In this document: in pieces, positions 50,140 to 58,656 of the stretch
Position numbering within the stretch: position 1 is the first letter of the stretch
Layout: every line of letters begins with the position of its first letter
From: Rhizobium esperanzae
GTDB lineage: Bacteria; Pseudomonadota; Alphaproteobacteria; Rhizobiales; Rhizobiaceae
DNA: 64,000 bases
Reading direction: 5' to 3'
NCBI RefSeq assembly: GCF_014197615.1
Contig: NZ_JACIFY010000018.1
Coordinates: 103,208 to 167,207, forward strand
The notes under the pieces: generated by a model
Seen by the model: the letters and a program-made list of their open reading frames with translations, nothing else
The model's database searches: none
Told to the model about the DNA's origin: nothing
Translations under genes and position numbers: made by a program

Positions 50140-50211
50140 GTGCATATCTCCTGTTTTGCGAGGCGATTTGACCTCGTGAACATGCTTTAAGATATGCCGC
50201 GCCGGGGTTCT

Positions 50212-50225
50212 TTGACGCTCGTCAA
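50212..50225. promoter_or_regulatory. FixK/FnrN box before pseudoazurin
   Basis: TTGA-CGCTCG-TCAA, centre about 79 bases upstream of the ATG at 50139. It predicts low-oxygen expression of the azuP-ycnI-copCD operon. Confidence 0.75.
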
Positions 50226-50391
50226 ATATAGGAAAAAGCTTGCGCTTGAGCCTGAGATTATCGGGTTCCGGGGAGCGTCGACATCAGGCGACGATCGTCA
50301 TTTTACAACGAAACGACCGGCCGCTCGCCGGAGCATTATCGGCTCGGCGAAGGTCGGTTCGATATGATAAGCCGGATGGCGGCCGCAGATG

Positions 50392-52344
50392 TCACTGCGC
50401 GTCGAGAAGCTCGCGGATCTTCAGCGCAAGGTCCTTTGCAGTGTAGGGTTTGCGCAGCCATTGCGCGCCGGGAACAATGCCTTTGGCCGCAAGGCCCGGC
50501 TCGGAATATCCCGATGTGAAGAGCACGGCGATCTCGGGCCGAAAGAGGCGCGCTTCCCGCGCCAGTTCGTCGCCCGTCATCCCTCCCGGCATCACGATGT
50601 CGGTAAAGAGGAGCGCGATCTCGCTGTTGTCGCGCAGCAGATCGAGGGCGCGGTGGCCGCTTTCGGCTTCGAGCACCGTGTACCCCATCGAGGCTAGCCT
50701 GGCGACGGCGACGCGGCGGACGCGGGCGTCATCTTCGACGACCAGCACCGTTTCGTCCCCTCCCGGCAGCCTGTTTTCGCCTGAGCCTTGGTCCGGCACG
50801 GCTTGCTGATGTCTCGCCCCGTTGACGGCGGGCAGATATATCCGAACCGTCGTGCCGCGTTCGACCTCACTGTAAAGCTGGAGATGCCCGCCCGATTGCT
50901 TCACGAAGCCATAAACCATGCTGAGCCCGAGACCTGTGCCCGAGCCCACTTCCTTCGTCGTGAAAAACGGTTCTATCGCACGCTTCCTGACCTCCTCGCT
51001 CATGCCGGAACCGGTATCGGTCATGGCGATGAGCACGAAGTTGCCGCTACGCACCTCCGGGTACATCTTCGCATAGTCGGCATCGAGATGGACGCGCGAG
51101 ATCGTCGTCGTGAGACTGCCGCCTTTCGGCATGGCGTCCCTTGCGTTCAAGGCGATGTTCAGGATGGCATTTTGAAGCTGGGAACTGTCGACAAGCACGT
51201 CCAGGCCGGCCCCTTCGATGACGGTCGACAGCTTGATATCCTCGCTGAGCGTTCGCCGGAGCAGGTCGGAGAAGCCGCTGACGAGCTGACCGAGGTCCGC
51301 ATGCTTCGGATTCAATGGTTGGCGCCGGCCGAAGGCGAGCAACTGACCCGTGAGGATCGCTCCGTCCTGCGCGGCCGATTGGGCCTCGTTGAGGATTTCG
51401 CGGAGGGTGCCGGGCGGCAGCTTGTCCTCGATCATTTCGAGATTGCCGCTGATGACGGTGAGGAGGTTGTTGAAGTCGTGGGCAATACCTCCCGTCAATT
51501 GCCCGATCGCTTCCATCTTCTGGGCCTGACGAAGGTCTTCCTCGATCTTGAACCGGCTGGTAAGATCGCGGACGAAACCGGTGAAGATCTGCTCACCGTT
51601 CACCGTCGTCTCGCCGACGTGGAGTTCCATGGGAAACTGCGACCCGTCGGCCCGCTGCCCGGTGACGACGCGGCCGTAGCCGATAATGCGTTTCTCGCCG
51701 GTTTCGATATAATGATCGATATAGCCGTCGTGAGCGTCTCGGTAGGGGTTCGGCATCAGGTTGCTGACGTTGCGGCCGCAAATCTCATCGGAAGACAGTC
51801 CAAACAGCTTTTCGGCGGCCTTGCTGAACGATAGCACTATTCCCCTGCGATCGATCACCACCATGGCGTCGGGCACGGTGTCCAGGATCGAACTCAGATG
51901 CGCTTCGCGGGATTTAACCGCGTCCTGGGCGCGTCTCAACGCGCTCACGTCGCTGTTCGTTTGAATGACGGCAAAGTCCCCATCCGGCAGGTTGACCAGC
52001 ACGCAGCGGGATGCGACGTGAATGTCGTGCCCGCCCTTGTGGCGATGAATGATTTCGCCTTGCCAGAAACCACGCGACTTCAACTGATCGCGGATGTTGT
52101 CGGCCGGTTCGGGAAAGGTCGTCGCCAAAAGTTCGTGAACTTTCTCACCGACGGCTTCCTCTCTCGCCCAGCCATACATGTTCTCGCAGCCGATGGACCA
52201 GTGCGTGACGGTTCCGTCGAAACGATGGATCAGAATGTCCGCTCCATCGAGCACGTGCACCATTGCATCCAGTTCCTGGTACGATGCAGTTCTCGGAGAG
52301 ACGAGGCGATGGGGCATGAACGTCGATCCTGCGGTTCGTTGCAT
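50392..52344 (-). CDS. fixL: Hybrid oxygen-sensor kinase FixL (hFixL)
   Basis: 650 residues, no membrane helices: PAS A (about 20-135), heme-PAS (about 145-260), HisKA with His289 ('GQLTGGIAHDFNNLLTVISGN'), ATPase domain ('GSGTGLGLSMVYGFVKQSGGH'), and a C-terminal receiver with Asp582 ('LLFTDIVMPGG') and 'LRKPYT'. The second PAS carries the FixL oxygen-sensing stretch 'PYRDAHDGYIDHYIETGEKRIIGYGRVVTGQRADGSQFPMELHVGE', with proximal His205 and Arg225. The soluble hybrid form with a receiver is that of R. leguminosarum/R. etli hFixL. Its start overlaps the fixK stop (TGATG). Confidence 0.93.
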   Translation of the reverse strand: MQRTAGSTFMPHRLVSPRTASYQELDAMVHVLDGADILIHRFDGTVTHWSIGCENMYGWAREEAVGEKVHELLATTFPEPADNIRDQLKSRGFWQGEIIHRHKGGHDIHVASRCVLVNLPDGDFAVIQTNSDVSALRRAQDAVKSREAHLSSILDTVPDAMVVIDRRGIVLSFSKAAEKLFGLSSDEICGRNVSNLMPNPYRDAHDGYIDHYIETGEKRIIGYGRVVTGQRADGSQFPMELHVGETTVNGEQIFTGFVRDLTSRFKIEEDLRQAQKMEAIGQLTGGIAHDFNNLLTVISGNLEMIEDKLPPGTLREILNEAQSAAQDGAILTGQLLAFGRRQPLNPKHADLGQLVSGFSDLLRRTLSEDIKLSTVIEGAGLDVLVDSSQLQNAILNIALNARDAMPKGGSLTTTISRVHLDADYAKMYPEVRSGNFVLIAMTDTGSGMSEEVRKRAIEPFFTTKEVGSGTGLGLSMVYGFVKQSGGHLQLYSEVERGTTVRIYLPAVNGARHQQAVPDQGSGENRLPGGDETVLVVEDDARVRRVAVARLASMGYTVLEAESGHRALDLLRDNSEIALLFTDIVMPGGMTGDELAREARLFRPEIAVLFTSGYSEPGLAAKGIVPGAQWLRKPYTAKDLALKIRELLDAQ

Positions 52345-53075
52345 CAGTGCAGCTTGACCCTATGACAGGAATTCTCCGAAAAATCATCTGCATCACCGGA
52401 CAACTGTGCAAGGCGGGCGAGATTGACGATCCTGAGGTCGTGCCTGCCTTCGGGCACAACGATGTTTCGCGACGCAAGTTTTGTAATCGTGCGCGATACG
52501 GTTTCGATGGTCAGACCGAGATGGTCCGCAATGTCTTGGCGGTTCATCGGAACACGCACCAGGCCCTGCCGCGGCTGAGGACTGCGGCGGGAGGCGAGCT
52601 TGACGATGAAGCTGCATAGCCGCTCCTCGGCGTTCTTCTTCGACAGGAGCACCATCTGTTCGTGCGCCGCCGCCGCCTCCTTACAGAGGAGCGAGATGTA
52701 TGCGGGGCCGAGTGCGTTCGATCGGGCGACTTCCTCATGGAAGCTCTTCCGGGCTATGCGGCGGATCCTGCATTCGGTAACAGCCTCCGCCGTGAACAGG
52801 AAATCGTTTTGCAGCGACGCGCCGATCAGATCGCCGGCAAAGTGAAACCCGGTAATCACTCGGCGGCCTTCGCCGATAATGCGATGGAGGCGCACGACCC
52901 CTTCTTCCACCTGGAAGAGATGGGTCGCTTCGTCGCCCTCCCAGCAGATAGCCTTCCCGGCGGGGACGGTCTCTGCCGCCGATGTTAGAAAAAGCGATGA
53001 GAGAGATTGACCGGCGTGGATCGCGTCGCCCGTCATCTTCGCATTTTCGAACGCCTGGTTGTTCTGCATCAGCAT
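52344..53075 (-). CDS. fixK: Crp/Fnr-family regulator FixK
   Basis: 243 residues: sensor barrel, dimer helix and helix-turn-helix 'NRQDIADHLGLTIETVSRTITKLASRNIV'. The N-terminal cysteine cluster of FnrN/FNR is missing, so it is the FixK type, oxygen-insensitive and controlled by its level. The recognition helix has ETVSR (FNR-like E-x-x-S-R), matching TTGAT half-sites. It is co-transcribed with hFixL. Its promoter holds a K-box (53161) and, further upstream, the fixN anaerobox. Start at 53075 with GAGGGACAAGACG before it. Confidence 0.9.
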   Translation of the reverse strand: MLMQNNQAFENAKMTGDAIHAGQSLSSLFLTSAAETVPAGKAICWEGDEATHLFQVEEGVVRLHRIIGEGRRVITGFHFAGDLIGASLQNDFLFTAEAVTECRIRRIARKSFHEEVARSNALGPAYISLLCKEAAAAHEQMVLLSKKNAEERLCSFIVKLASRRSPQPRQGLVRVPMNRQDIADHLGLTIETVSRTITKLASRNIVVPEGRHDLRIVNLARLAQLSGDADDFSENSCHRVKLH

Positions 53076-53160
53076 CGTCTTGTCCCTCGTGATCGATAGG
53101 CTGACTAGAACTCCGCTGCGTCACACAGGAATGAGCGGACGGTGCCAAAGGGTGAAAGAG

Positions 53161-53176
53161 TGTAACAGTTTGTAAC
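53161..53176 (-). promoter_or_regulatory. K-box (GTTACA-N4-GTTACA) upstream of fixK
   Basis: On the minus strand the sequence reads GTTACA-AACT-GTTACA, a perfect direct repeat ending 86 bases before the fixK ATG. It equals the K-box I recall as the FxkR binding site in R. etli fixK promoters, and direct repeats of this size suit OmpR/PhoB-type dimers. It is the only such repeat I found in the window. Confidence 0.8.
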
Positions 53177-53210
53177 GGCCGCGGCCCGATCCCGCCTTAC
53201 CATTTTCTGG

Positions 53211-53224
53211 TTGATGTAGATCAA
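53211..53224. promoter_or_regulatory. FixK/FnrN box upstream of fixN
   Basis: TTGAT-GTAG-ATCAA is a perfect FNR/FixK consensus. Its centre is about 95 bases upstream of fixN, and it could also feed back on fixK (142 bases away). Confidence 0.9.
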
Positions 53225-53312
53225 GGAGCAATTGCCGGCTTCGTGACAGTCCTGCCTCCAACGACGAGAAAGCCGGCCGCGAGGCGGTCGTCTTTGCATT
53301 GGGGACGACATC

Positions 53313-54935
53313 ATGAATTACACGACGGAAACGATGGTGGTCGCGGTCGCGGCGTTTCTAGCGCTGCTGGGAGCCGCATTCGCGCACGATCATCTCTTTG
53401 CGGTCCATATGGGCATACTCTGCTTCTGCCTCGTGGTGGGAACGGTGCTGCTGGTCAGGAACGTCGACTTCGCACCGGCGGACCAGCGGCGAAAGGTCGA
53501 TGCGTCAGGCTATTTCGACGAGGTGATCCGCTACGGCCTGATCGCCACGGTGTTCTGGGGCGTGGTCGGCTTCCTCGTCGGGGTGGTCATCGCGCTGCAG
53601 CTGGCCTTTCCCGACCTCAACATCGCGCCCTATCTGAATTTCGGAAGGCTGCGGCCCGTTCACACCTCGGCGGTCATCTTCGCCTTCGGCGGCAACGCTC
53701 TGATCATGACGTCGTTCTATGTGGTGCAGCGCACCTGTCGAGCCCGTCTCTTCGGCGGCAGCCTCGCCTGGTTCGTCTTCTGGGGCTATCAGCTCTTCAT
53801 CGTGATGGCTGCGACCGGATATGTTCTCGGCATCACCCAGGCCCGCGAATATGCCGAACCCGAATGGTATGTCGACCTCTGGCTGACCGTCGTCTGGGTC
53901 GCTTATCTCGCCGTCTATCTCGGCACGATCCTGAAGCGTAAAGAGCCGCATATCTATGTGGCGAACTGGTTCTATCTCGGCTTCATCGTCACCATCGCGC
54001 TGCTGCACGTGGTCAACAATCTGGCGGTTCCCGCCTCGTTCCTCGGCTCGAAGAGCTACTCGCTCTTCTCGGGCGTCCAGGATGCGCTGACCCAATGGTG
54101 GTACGGCCACAACGCCGTCGGCTTCTTCCTCACCGCCGGCTTTCTCGGCATGATGTATTACTTCGTGCCGAAGCAGGCCAATCGACCCGTCTATTCCTAC
54201 CGGCTGTCGATCATCCACTTCTGGGCGCTGATCTTCATGTATATCTGGGCCGGCCCGCATCACCTGCACTATACGGCACTGCCCGACTGGGCCCAGACGC
54301 TCGGCATGGTCTTCTCGGTCATGCTGTGGATGCCCTCCTGGGGCGGCATGATCAACGGTCTCATGACCCTTTCGGGCGCATGGGACAAGATCCGCACCGA
54401 TCCGATCATCCGCATGATGATCGTCGCCATCGCCTTCTACGGAATGTCGACCTTCGAAGGCCCGATGATGTCGGTGAAGACGGTCAATTCGCTCAGCCAC
54501 TATACCGAGTGGACGATCGGTCACGTGCATTCCGGCGCTCTCGGCTGGGTGGGAATGATCACCTTCGGGGCGATCTACTACCTGACGCCGAAACTATGGG
54601 GGCGCGAGCGCCTCTACAGCCTGCGCATGGTCAACTGGCATTTCTGGCTCGCAACGCTCGGCATCGTGATCTACGCCGCCGTGCTTTGGGTCGCCGGCAT
54701 CCAGCAGGGACTGATGTGGCGCGAGTACAACGCCCAGGGCTTCCTCGTCTACTCCTTCGCGGAAACGGTCGCGGCGATGATCCCCTACTACGTGCTGCGC
54801 GCGGTCGGCGGAGCGCTCTACCTGGCGGGCGGTCTCGTTATGGCCTGGAACGTGTTCATGACCATCCGCGGCCGCCTGCGCGACGAAGCTCAGATCCCGA
54901 CCACTTTCGTGCCCCAAGCACAGCCTGCCGAATGA
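53313..54935 (+). CDS. fixN: cbb3-type cytochrome c oxidase subunit I FixN
   Basis: A 540-residue catalytic subunit of the high-affinity cbb3 oxidase, inner membrane, about 12 helices plus two N-terminal ones. Heme and copper ligands lie in 'GRLRPVHTSAVIFAFGGN', 'WWYGHNAVGFFLTAGFLGMMYYFVPKQ', 'IWAGPHHLHYTALPDWAQ' (His-His of CuB) and 'YTEWTIGHVHSGALGWVG' (HxH). It reduces oxygen at nodule-like concentrations. GGGGACGACATC precedes the ATG, and a perfect FixK box lies upstream. Confidence 0.97.
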   Translation: MNYTTETMVVAVAAFLALLGAAFAHDHLFAVHMGILCFCLVVGTVLLVRNVDFAPADQRRKVDASGYFDEVIRYGLIATVFWGVVGFLVGVVIALQLAFPDLNIAPYLNFGRLRPVHTSAVIFAFGGNALIMTSFYVVQRTCRARLFGGSLAWFVFWGYQLFIVMAATGYVLGITQAREYAEPEWYVDLWLTVVWVAYLAVYLGTILKRKEPHIYVANWFYLGFIVTIALLHVVNNLAVPASFLGSKSYSLFSGVQDALTQWWYGHNAVGFFLTAGFLGMMYYFVPKQANRPVYSYRLSIIHFWALIFMYIWAGPHHLHYTALPDWAQTLGMVFSVMLWMPSWGGMINGLMTLSGAWDKIRTDPIIRMMIVAIAFYGMSTFEGPMMSVKTVNSLSHYTEWTIGHVHSGALGWVGMITFGAIYYLTPKLWGRERLYSLRMVNWHFWLATLGIVIYAAVLWVAGIQQGLMWREYNAQGFLVYSFAETVAAMIPYYVLRAVGGALYLAGGLVMAWNVFMTIRGRLRDEAQIPTTFVPQAQPAE

Positions 54936-54943
54936 GGTGAGAC

Positions 54944-55678
54944 ATGGCATCGATACTTGATAAACACCAGATCCTCGAGAAGAACGCGACGCTTCTTCTC
55001 GTCGGCTCACTGCTGGTCGTGAGCATCGGCGGCATCGTCGAAATCGCCCCGCTGTTTTACCTGCAGAACACGATCGAGAAGGTGGAAGGCATGCGGCCCT
55101 ATACGCCGCTCGAGCTCGCGGGACGAAACATCTACATCCGCGAAGGCTGCTATCTCTGCCACAGCCAGATGATCAGACCGTTCCGCGACGAGGTGGAGCG
55201 TTACGGCCATTATTCGCTCGCAGCCGAGTCCATGTACGACCACCCCTTCCAGTGGGGGTCCAAGCGGACCGGGCCGGATCTCGCCCGCGTCGGCGGGCGC
55301 TATTCGAACGAATGGCACGTCCAGCATCTCGCAAACCCCAGGGCTGTCGTGCCGGAATCGATCATGCCGAGCTACGCCTTCCTCAAGGAGCAGGAGGTGA
55401 CGGTTAAGGATATCGGCATGGACTTGAAGGCCAACGAGGATGTGGGTGTGCCCTATAACGACGACATGCTGGCGAATGCGGAAGCCGACATGAAGGCCCA
55501 GGCCGATCCGAATGCGGATACGACGGCGCTGCTTGCACGCTATCCGAAAGCGAAGGTCGGCGACTTCGACGGCGATCCGGCCAAGCTGACCGAAATGGAC
55601 GCCCTGGTGTCCTACCTGCAGATGCTCGGCACACTGGTCGACTTCTCGACCTATGACGATGCGACCGGCTACCGCTGA
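54944..55678 (+). CDS. fixO: cbb3 oxidase mono-heme cytochrome c subunit FixO
   Basis: A 244-residue membrane-anchored cytochrome c: helix at about 15-38 ('ATLLLVGSLLVVSIGGIVEIAPLF'), heme c site Cys69-x2-Cys72-His73 ('REGCYLCHSQMIRPF'), axial Met later ('ESIMPSYAF'). It passes electrons to FixN. It begins 8 bases after fixN with GAGGTGAGAC. Confidence 0.96.
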   Translation: MASILDKHQILEKNATLLLVGSLLVVSIGGIVEIAPLFYLQNTIEKVEGMRPYTPLELAGRNIYIREGCYLCHSQMIRPFRDEVERYGHYSLAAESMYDHPFQWGSKRTGPDLARVGGRYSNEWHVQHLANPRAVVPESIMPSYAFLKEQEVTVKDIGMDLKANEDVGVPYNDDMLANAEADMKAQADPNADTTALLARYPKAKVGDFDGDPAKLTEMDALVSYLQMLGTLVDFSTYDDATGYR

Positions 55679-55686
55679 GGTGATCC

Positions 55687-55839
55687 ATGGAAACCTACAC
55701 TGCAATGAGACATTTCGCCGACAGCTGGGGCCTTCTCGCCATGGCGGCATTCTTCGTCGGCGCCGTCGTGTTCACGCTTCGCCCGGGCAGCAAGCAGACC
55801 GCGAAAGAGGCTGCCGATATTCCCTTGAAGGATGACTGA
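55687..55839 (+). CDS. fixQ: cbb3 oxidase small subunit FixQ
   Basis: 50 residues (METYTAMRHF to PLKDD) with one membrane helix (about 14-34) and a charged C-terminus. It sits between fixO and fixP with 8 bases before and 1 after, the standard order. FixQ (CcoQ) stabilises the oxidase. GAGGTGATCC precedes the ATG. Confidence 0.92.
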   Translation: METYTAMRHFADSWGLLAMAAFFVGAVVFTLRPGSKQTAKEAADIPLKDD

Positions 55840-55840
55840 G

Positions 55841-56704
55841 ATGTCGGAAAAACATATCGATGAATTGAGCGGCGTCGAAACGACCGGACACGAATGGGAC
55901 GGCATCCGCGAACTCAACAACCCCATGCCGCGCTGGTGGGTCTGGACATTCTACGTAACGATCCTGTGGGCGATCGGCTATGCCATCGCCTATCCGGCCA
56001 TCCCGATGATCACGTCCGCCACGAAAGGTTACTTCGGCTATTCGACGCGCGCCGAACTGCAGCAGGACCTCGATCTCGCCAAGGCGTCCCAGACGAAGTT
56101 CCATGACCTGATCGCCGCCAAGACGGTCGAGGAGATCGACACCGATCCTGTTCTTCGCGAATTCGCCATTGCCGGCGGTGCATCCGCGTTCAAGGTGAAC
56201 TGCGCGCAGTGCCATGGCTCGGGCGCCAGCGGCGGCCCGGGATTTCCGAACCTCAACGACGACGACTGGCTGTGGGGCGGGGATCTCGACGCCATCCAGA
56301 CGACGATCGCGCACGGGATACGCTTCGATTCGGATGCCGAAACACATGCTTCCGAGATGCCGGCCTTTACCGACGTCATCGAGCCGATCCAGATGAAGCA
56401 GGTCGCCGCCTATGTCTGGGGGCTGACCAATACGCCTTCCGATCCTGCTCTCGCAGCTGCGGGAAAACAGGTCTTCCTCGACAACTGCGCCGCATGCCAC
56501 GGCGAGGACGCCAAGGGGAAGGTGGAAATGGGCGCGCCGGATCTGGCTGACGCGATCTGGCTGAAGGCGCGCGGCGAAGACGCCATCGCTCGCCAGGTGG
56601 CCTCTCCCAAGCATGGCGTCATGCCCGCCTGGGCCGGGCGCCTCGGCGATACGACCGTCAAGGAACTCACCGTCTTCGTCCATTCGCTTGGCGGCGGAAC
56701 CTAA
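55841..56704 (+). CDS. fixP: cbb3 oxidase di-heme cytochrome c subunit FixP
   Basis: A 287-residue membrane-anchored di-heme cytochrome c: helix at about 33-55 ('WWVWTFYVTILWAIGYAIAYPAIP'), heme sites Cys121-Ala-Gln-Cys124-His125 and Cys216-Ala-Ala-Cys219-His220, each followed by a Met ligand region ('SEMPAF', 'HGVMPAW'). It accepts electrons from the cytochrome bc1 chain for FixO/FixN. The start at 55841 lies 1 base after fixQ. Confidence 0.97.
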   Translation: MSEKHIDELSGVETTGHEWDGIRELNNPMPRWWVWTFYVTILWAIGYAIAYPAIPMITSATKGYFGYSTRAELQQDLDLAKASQTKFHDLIAAKTVEEIDTDPVLREFAIAGGASAFKVNCAQCHGSGASGGPGFPNLNDDDWLWGGDLDAIQTTIAHGIRFDSDAETHASEMPAFTDVIEPIQMKQVAAYVWGLTNTPSDPALAAAGKQVFLDNCAACHGEDAKGKVEMGAPDLADAIWLKARGEDAIARQVASPKHGVMPAWAGRLGDTTVKELTVFVHSLGGGT

Positions 56705-56715
56705 GGAGACAAGCC

Positions 56716-56901
56716 ATGACGACACACGACCACAATCCCTTGCTCGCTCTTTACGGCGTACCGCGCGCAGTGGTCCACTCGCGCGTCTCGGTACGCGCCA
56801 AGCCGATCGCCGCAGAGTCCGAACAGACGGACGCCGAAAAGATCGGCAATTCGATGGTCAGTTTGATCGGGCTCAAAGATCAGAAGCCGACAAGCAGGTA
56901 G
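56716..56901 (+). CDS. Small protein of unknown function after fixP
   Basis: 61 residues (MTTHDHNPLLALYGVPRAVV...), hydrophilic, no membrane helix, no family I recognise. AAGGAGACAAGCC is an excellent ribosome site, it lies 11 bases after fixP, and the operon terminator follows 50 bases after its stop. So it is probably a real fifth cistron of fixNOQP. A role in oxidase assembly or regulation is possible but only by position. Confidence 0.6.
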   Translation: MTTHDHNPLLALYGVPRAVVHSRVSVRAKPIAAESEQTDAEKIGNSMVSLIGLKDQKPTSR

Positions 56902-56951
56902 ACAACCTCCCGAGGACGTTCCCAGCGGTCTCTCCCCCGCAGTTCCTCCAG

Positions 56952-56988
56952 GCCACGCCCTCACCCCGGGGCGTGGCTTTTTTCTTTT
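56952..56988 (+). terminator. Rho-independent terminator of the fixNOQP operon
   Basis: A 9-bp stem GCCACGCCC-tcaccccg-GGGCGTGGC is followed by TTTTTTCTTTT. It separates fixNOQP plus the small ORF from fixGHIS, which has its own FixK box 34 bases further on. Confidence 0.92.
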
Positions 56989-57021
56989 CCGGAGAGGCCT
57001 CTCTCGGGAAGGCGTTCTTTC

Positions 57022-57035
57022 TTGATCTGCATCAA
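57022..57035. promoter_or_regulatory. FixK/FnrN box upstream of fixG
   Basis: TTGAT-CTGC-ATCAA, a perfect consensus. Its centre is about 60 bases upstream of the fixG ATG. Confidence 0.9.
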
Positions 57036-57087
57036 GGAACCGATGCGCCGCAGGTGGGAGAAGAGCAGGCGAAACCGGATAGGTCCC

Positions 57088-58656
57088 ATGAATCTCTATA
57101 CCGCACCAGATCCCAATGACGTCGAGCAGGTCAGCGTCGAGCCGGTCAATGCACGCCGCAACCGGCAGCCTCTCTATGCGCCCCGGAAGAAGATTTTTCC
57201 CAAGCGCGCCGAGGGACGATTCCGTCGGTTCAAGTGGATCGTGATGCTGATCACGCTCGGTATCTACTACCTTGCGCCGTGGATTCGCTGGGATCGCGGT
57301 CCCTACGCGCCCGACCAGGCGATCCTCATCGATCTCTCTTCGCGGCGCTTCTTCTTTTTCTTCATCGAAATCTGGCCGCAGGAATTCTACTACGTCGCGG
57401 GCCTGCTTGTGATGGCAGGTTTCGGCCTGTTTCTCGTCACCTCGGCGGTCGGCCGCGCATGGTGCGGCTATGCCTGTCCGCAGACCGTCTGGGTCGATCT
57501 CTTCCTTGTCGTCGAACGGGCGATCGAAGGCGACCGGAATGCGCGTATGAAACTCGATGCCGCACCCTTCAGCTTCGACAAGTTGAGGAAACGCGTGATC
57601 AAGCATTCGATCTGGCTCGTGATCGGCGTTGCCACCGGCGGGGCGTGGATCTTCTATTTTGCCGATGCGCCGAGCCTGGCTGTTTCGCTGTTCACCGGCG
57701 CGGCTCCCGCCGTCGCCTATGCTACGGTCGCAACATTGACCGCAACCACCTATGTGCTCGGTGGCCTCATGCGCGAGCAGGTGTGCACCTATATGTGCCC
57801 TTGGCCGCGTATCCAGGGTGCGATGCTCGATGAGAATTCCCTCGTCGTCACCTACAACGACTGGCGGGGCGAGCAGCGGTCGCGCCATACCAAGAAGGCC
57901 CAGGCACAGGGTCTGCCGGTCGGGGATTGCGTGGATTGCAATGCCTGCGTGGCCGTCTGTCCGATGGGAATCGACATTCGCGACGGGCAGCAGATGGAGT
58001 GCATCACATGCGCGCTCTGCATCGATGCCTGTGACGGCGTGATGGACAAGCTCGGCAAGCCCCGCGGCCTGATCGCCTATGCGACGCTCAGCGAATATGC
58101 GAGCAATATGTCGCTTGCGACAGACGCGGGAACAACGCCGATCCAACCGTCCAGGGTCAGAAACGAGGATGGAAGTTTCGTTTCGGCGGTACGGCACTTC
58201 GACTGGCGCATCATCTTCCGTCCGAGAATCGTCTTTTACGCCGTTGTCTGGGCATCGATCGGCATTGCCATGGTCGTCCATCTCGCCTTCCGCGAGCGCC
58301 TCGAACTCAATGTCGTCCACGACCGGAACCCGCAATATGTCCTGGAAAGCGACGGCTCGATCCGCAACGGCTACACGCTGCGCGTCCTGAACATGGTGCC
58401 GAAGCCGAGGGATGTGAACATTGCCCTGGTCGGGCTGGAGGGCGCGACGATGCGCATTTCCGAACTCGGCAAGGAAGATGGCCGCAGCTTTACCGTCCAT
58501 GCCGAACCCGATGCCGCCACGACGCTCAAGGTCTTCGTGACGCGCAAGCCTGACGGAGCCGAAATCAACGAATTCCTCTTCGTCATCGAAGATACGGACC
58601 GTGCCGACCGGGCGACCTATCGGGCGGCGTTCAATGCACCGGGAGACGTCAAATGA
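57088..58656 (+). CDS. fixG: FixG (CcoG), cbb3 oxidase assembly iron-sulfur protein
   Basis: A 522-residue membrane ferredoxin-like protein: several helices in the first half ('FKWIVMLITLGIYYLAPWI'), 'RAWCGYACPQTVW' and 'EQVCTYMCPWPRIQGAMLD', then two 4Fe-4S clusters ('CVDCNACVAVCPMGIDI' and 'CITCALCIDACDG'). CcoG reduces Cu(II) to Cu(I) for cbb3 assembly. The ATG at 57088 (MNLYTAPDPND) is chosen over 57022, which lies in the FixK box. The ribosome site is weak. Confidence 0.95.
   Translation: MNLYTAPDPNDVEQVSVEPVNARRNRQPLYAPRKKIFPKRAEGRFRRFKWIVMLITLGIYYLAPWIRWDRGPYAPDQAILIDLSSRRFFFFFIEIWPQEFYYVAGLLVMAGFGLFLVTSAVGRAWCGYACPQTVWVDLFLVVERAIEGDRNARMKLDAAPFSFDKLRKRVIKHSIWLVIGVATGGAWIFYFADAPSLAVSLFTGAAPAVAYATVATLTATTYVLGGLMREQVCTYMCPWPRIQGAMLDENSLVVTYNDWRGEQRSRHTKKAQAQGLPVGDCVDCNACVAVCPMGIDIRDGQQMECITCALCIDACDGVMDKLGKPRGLIAYATLSEYASNMSLATDAGTTPIQPSRVRNEDGSFVSAVRHFDWRIIFRPRIVFYAVVWASIGIAMVVHLAFRERLELNVVHDRNPQYVLESDGSIRNGYTLRVLNMVPKPRDVNIALVGLEGATMRISELGKEDGRSFTVHAEPDAATTLKVFVTRKPDGAEINEFLFVIEDTDRADRATYRAAFNAPGDVK

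Noticed and set aside
56701..58500. 599-codon minus-strand frame opposite fixG
   Set aside because: Same cause; fixG on the plus strand has complete ferredoxin motifs.
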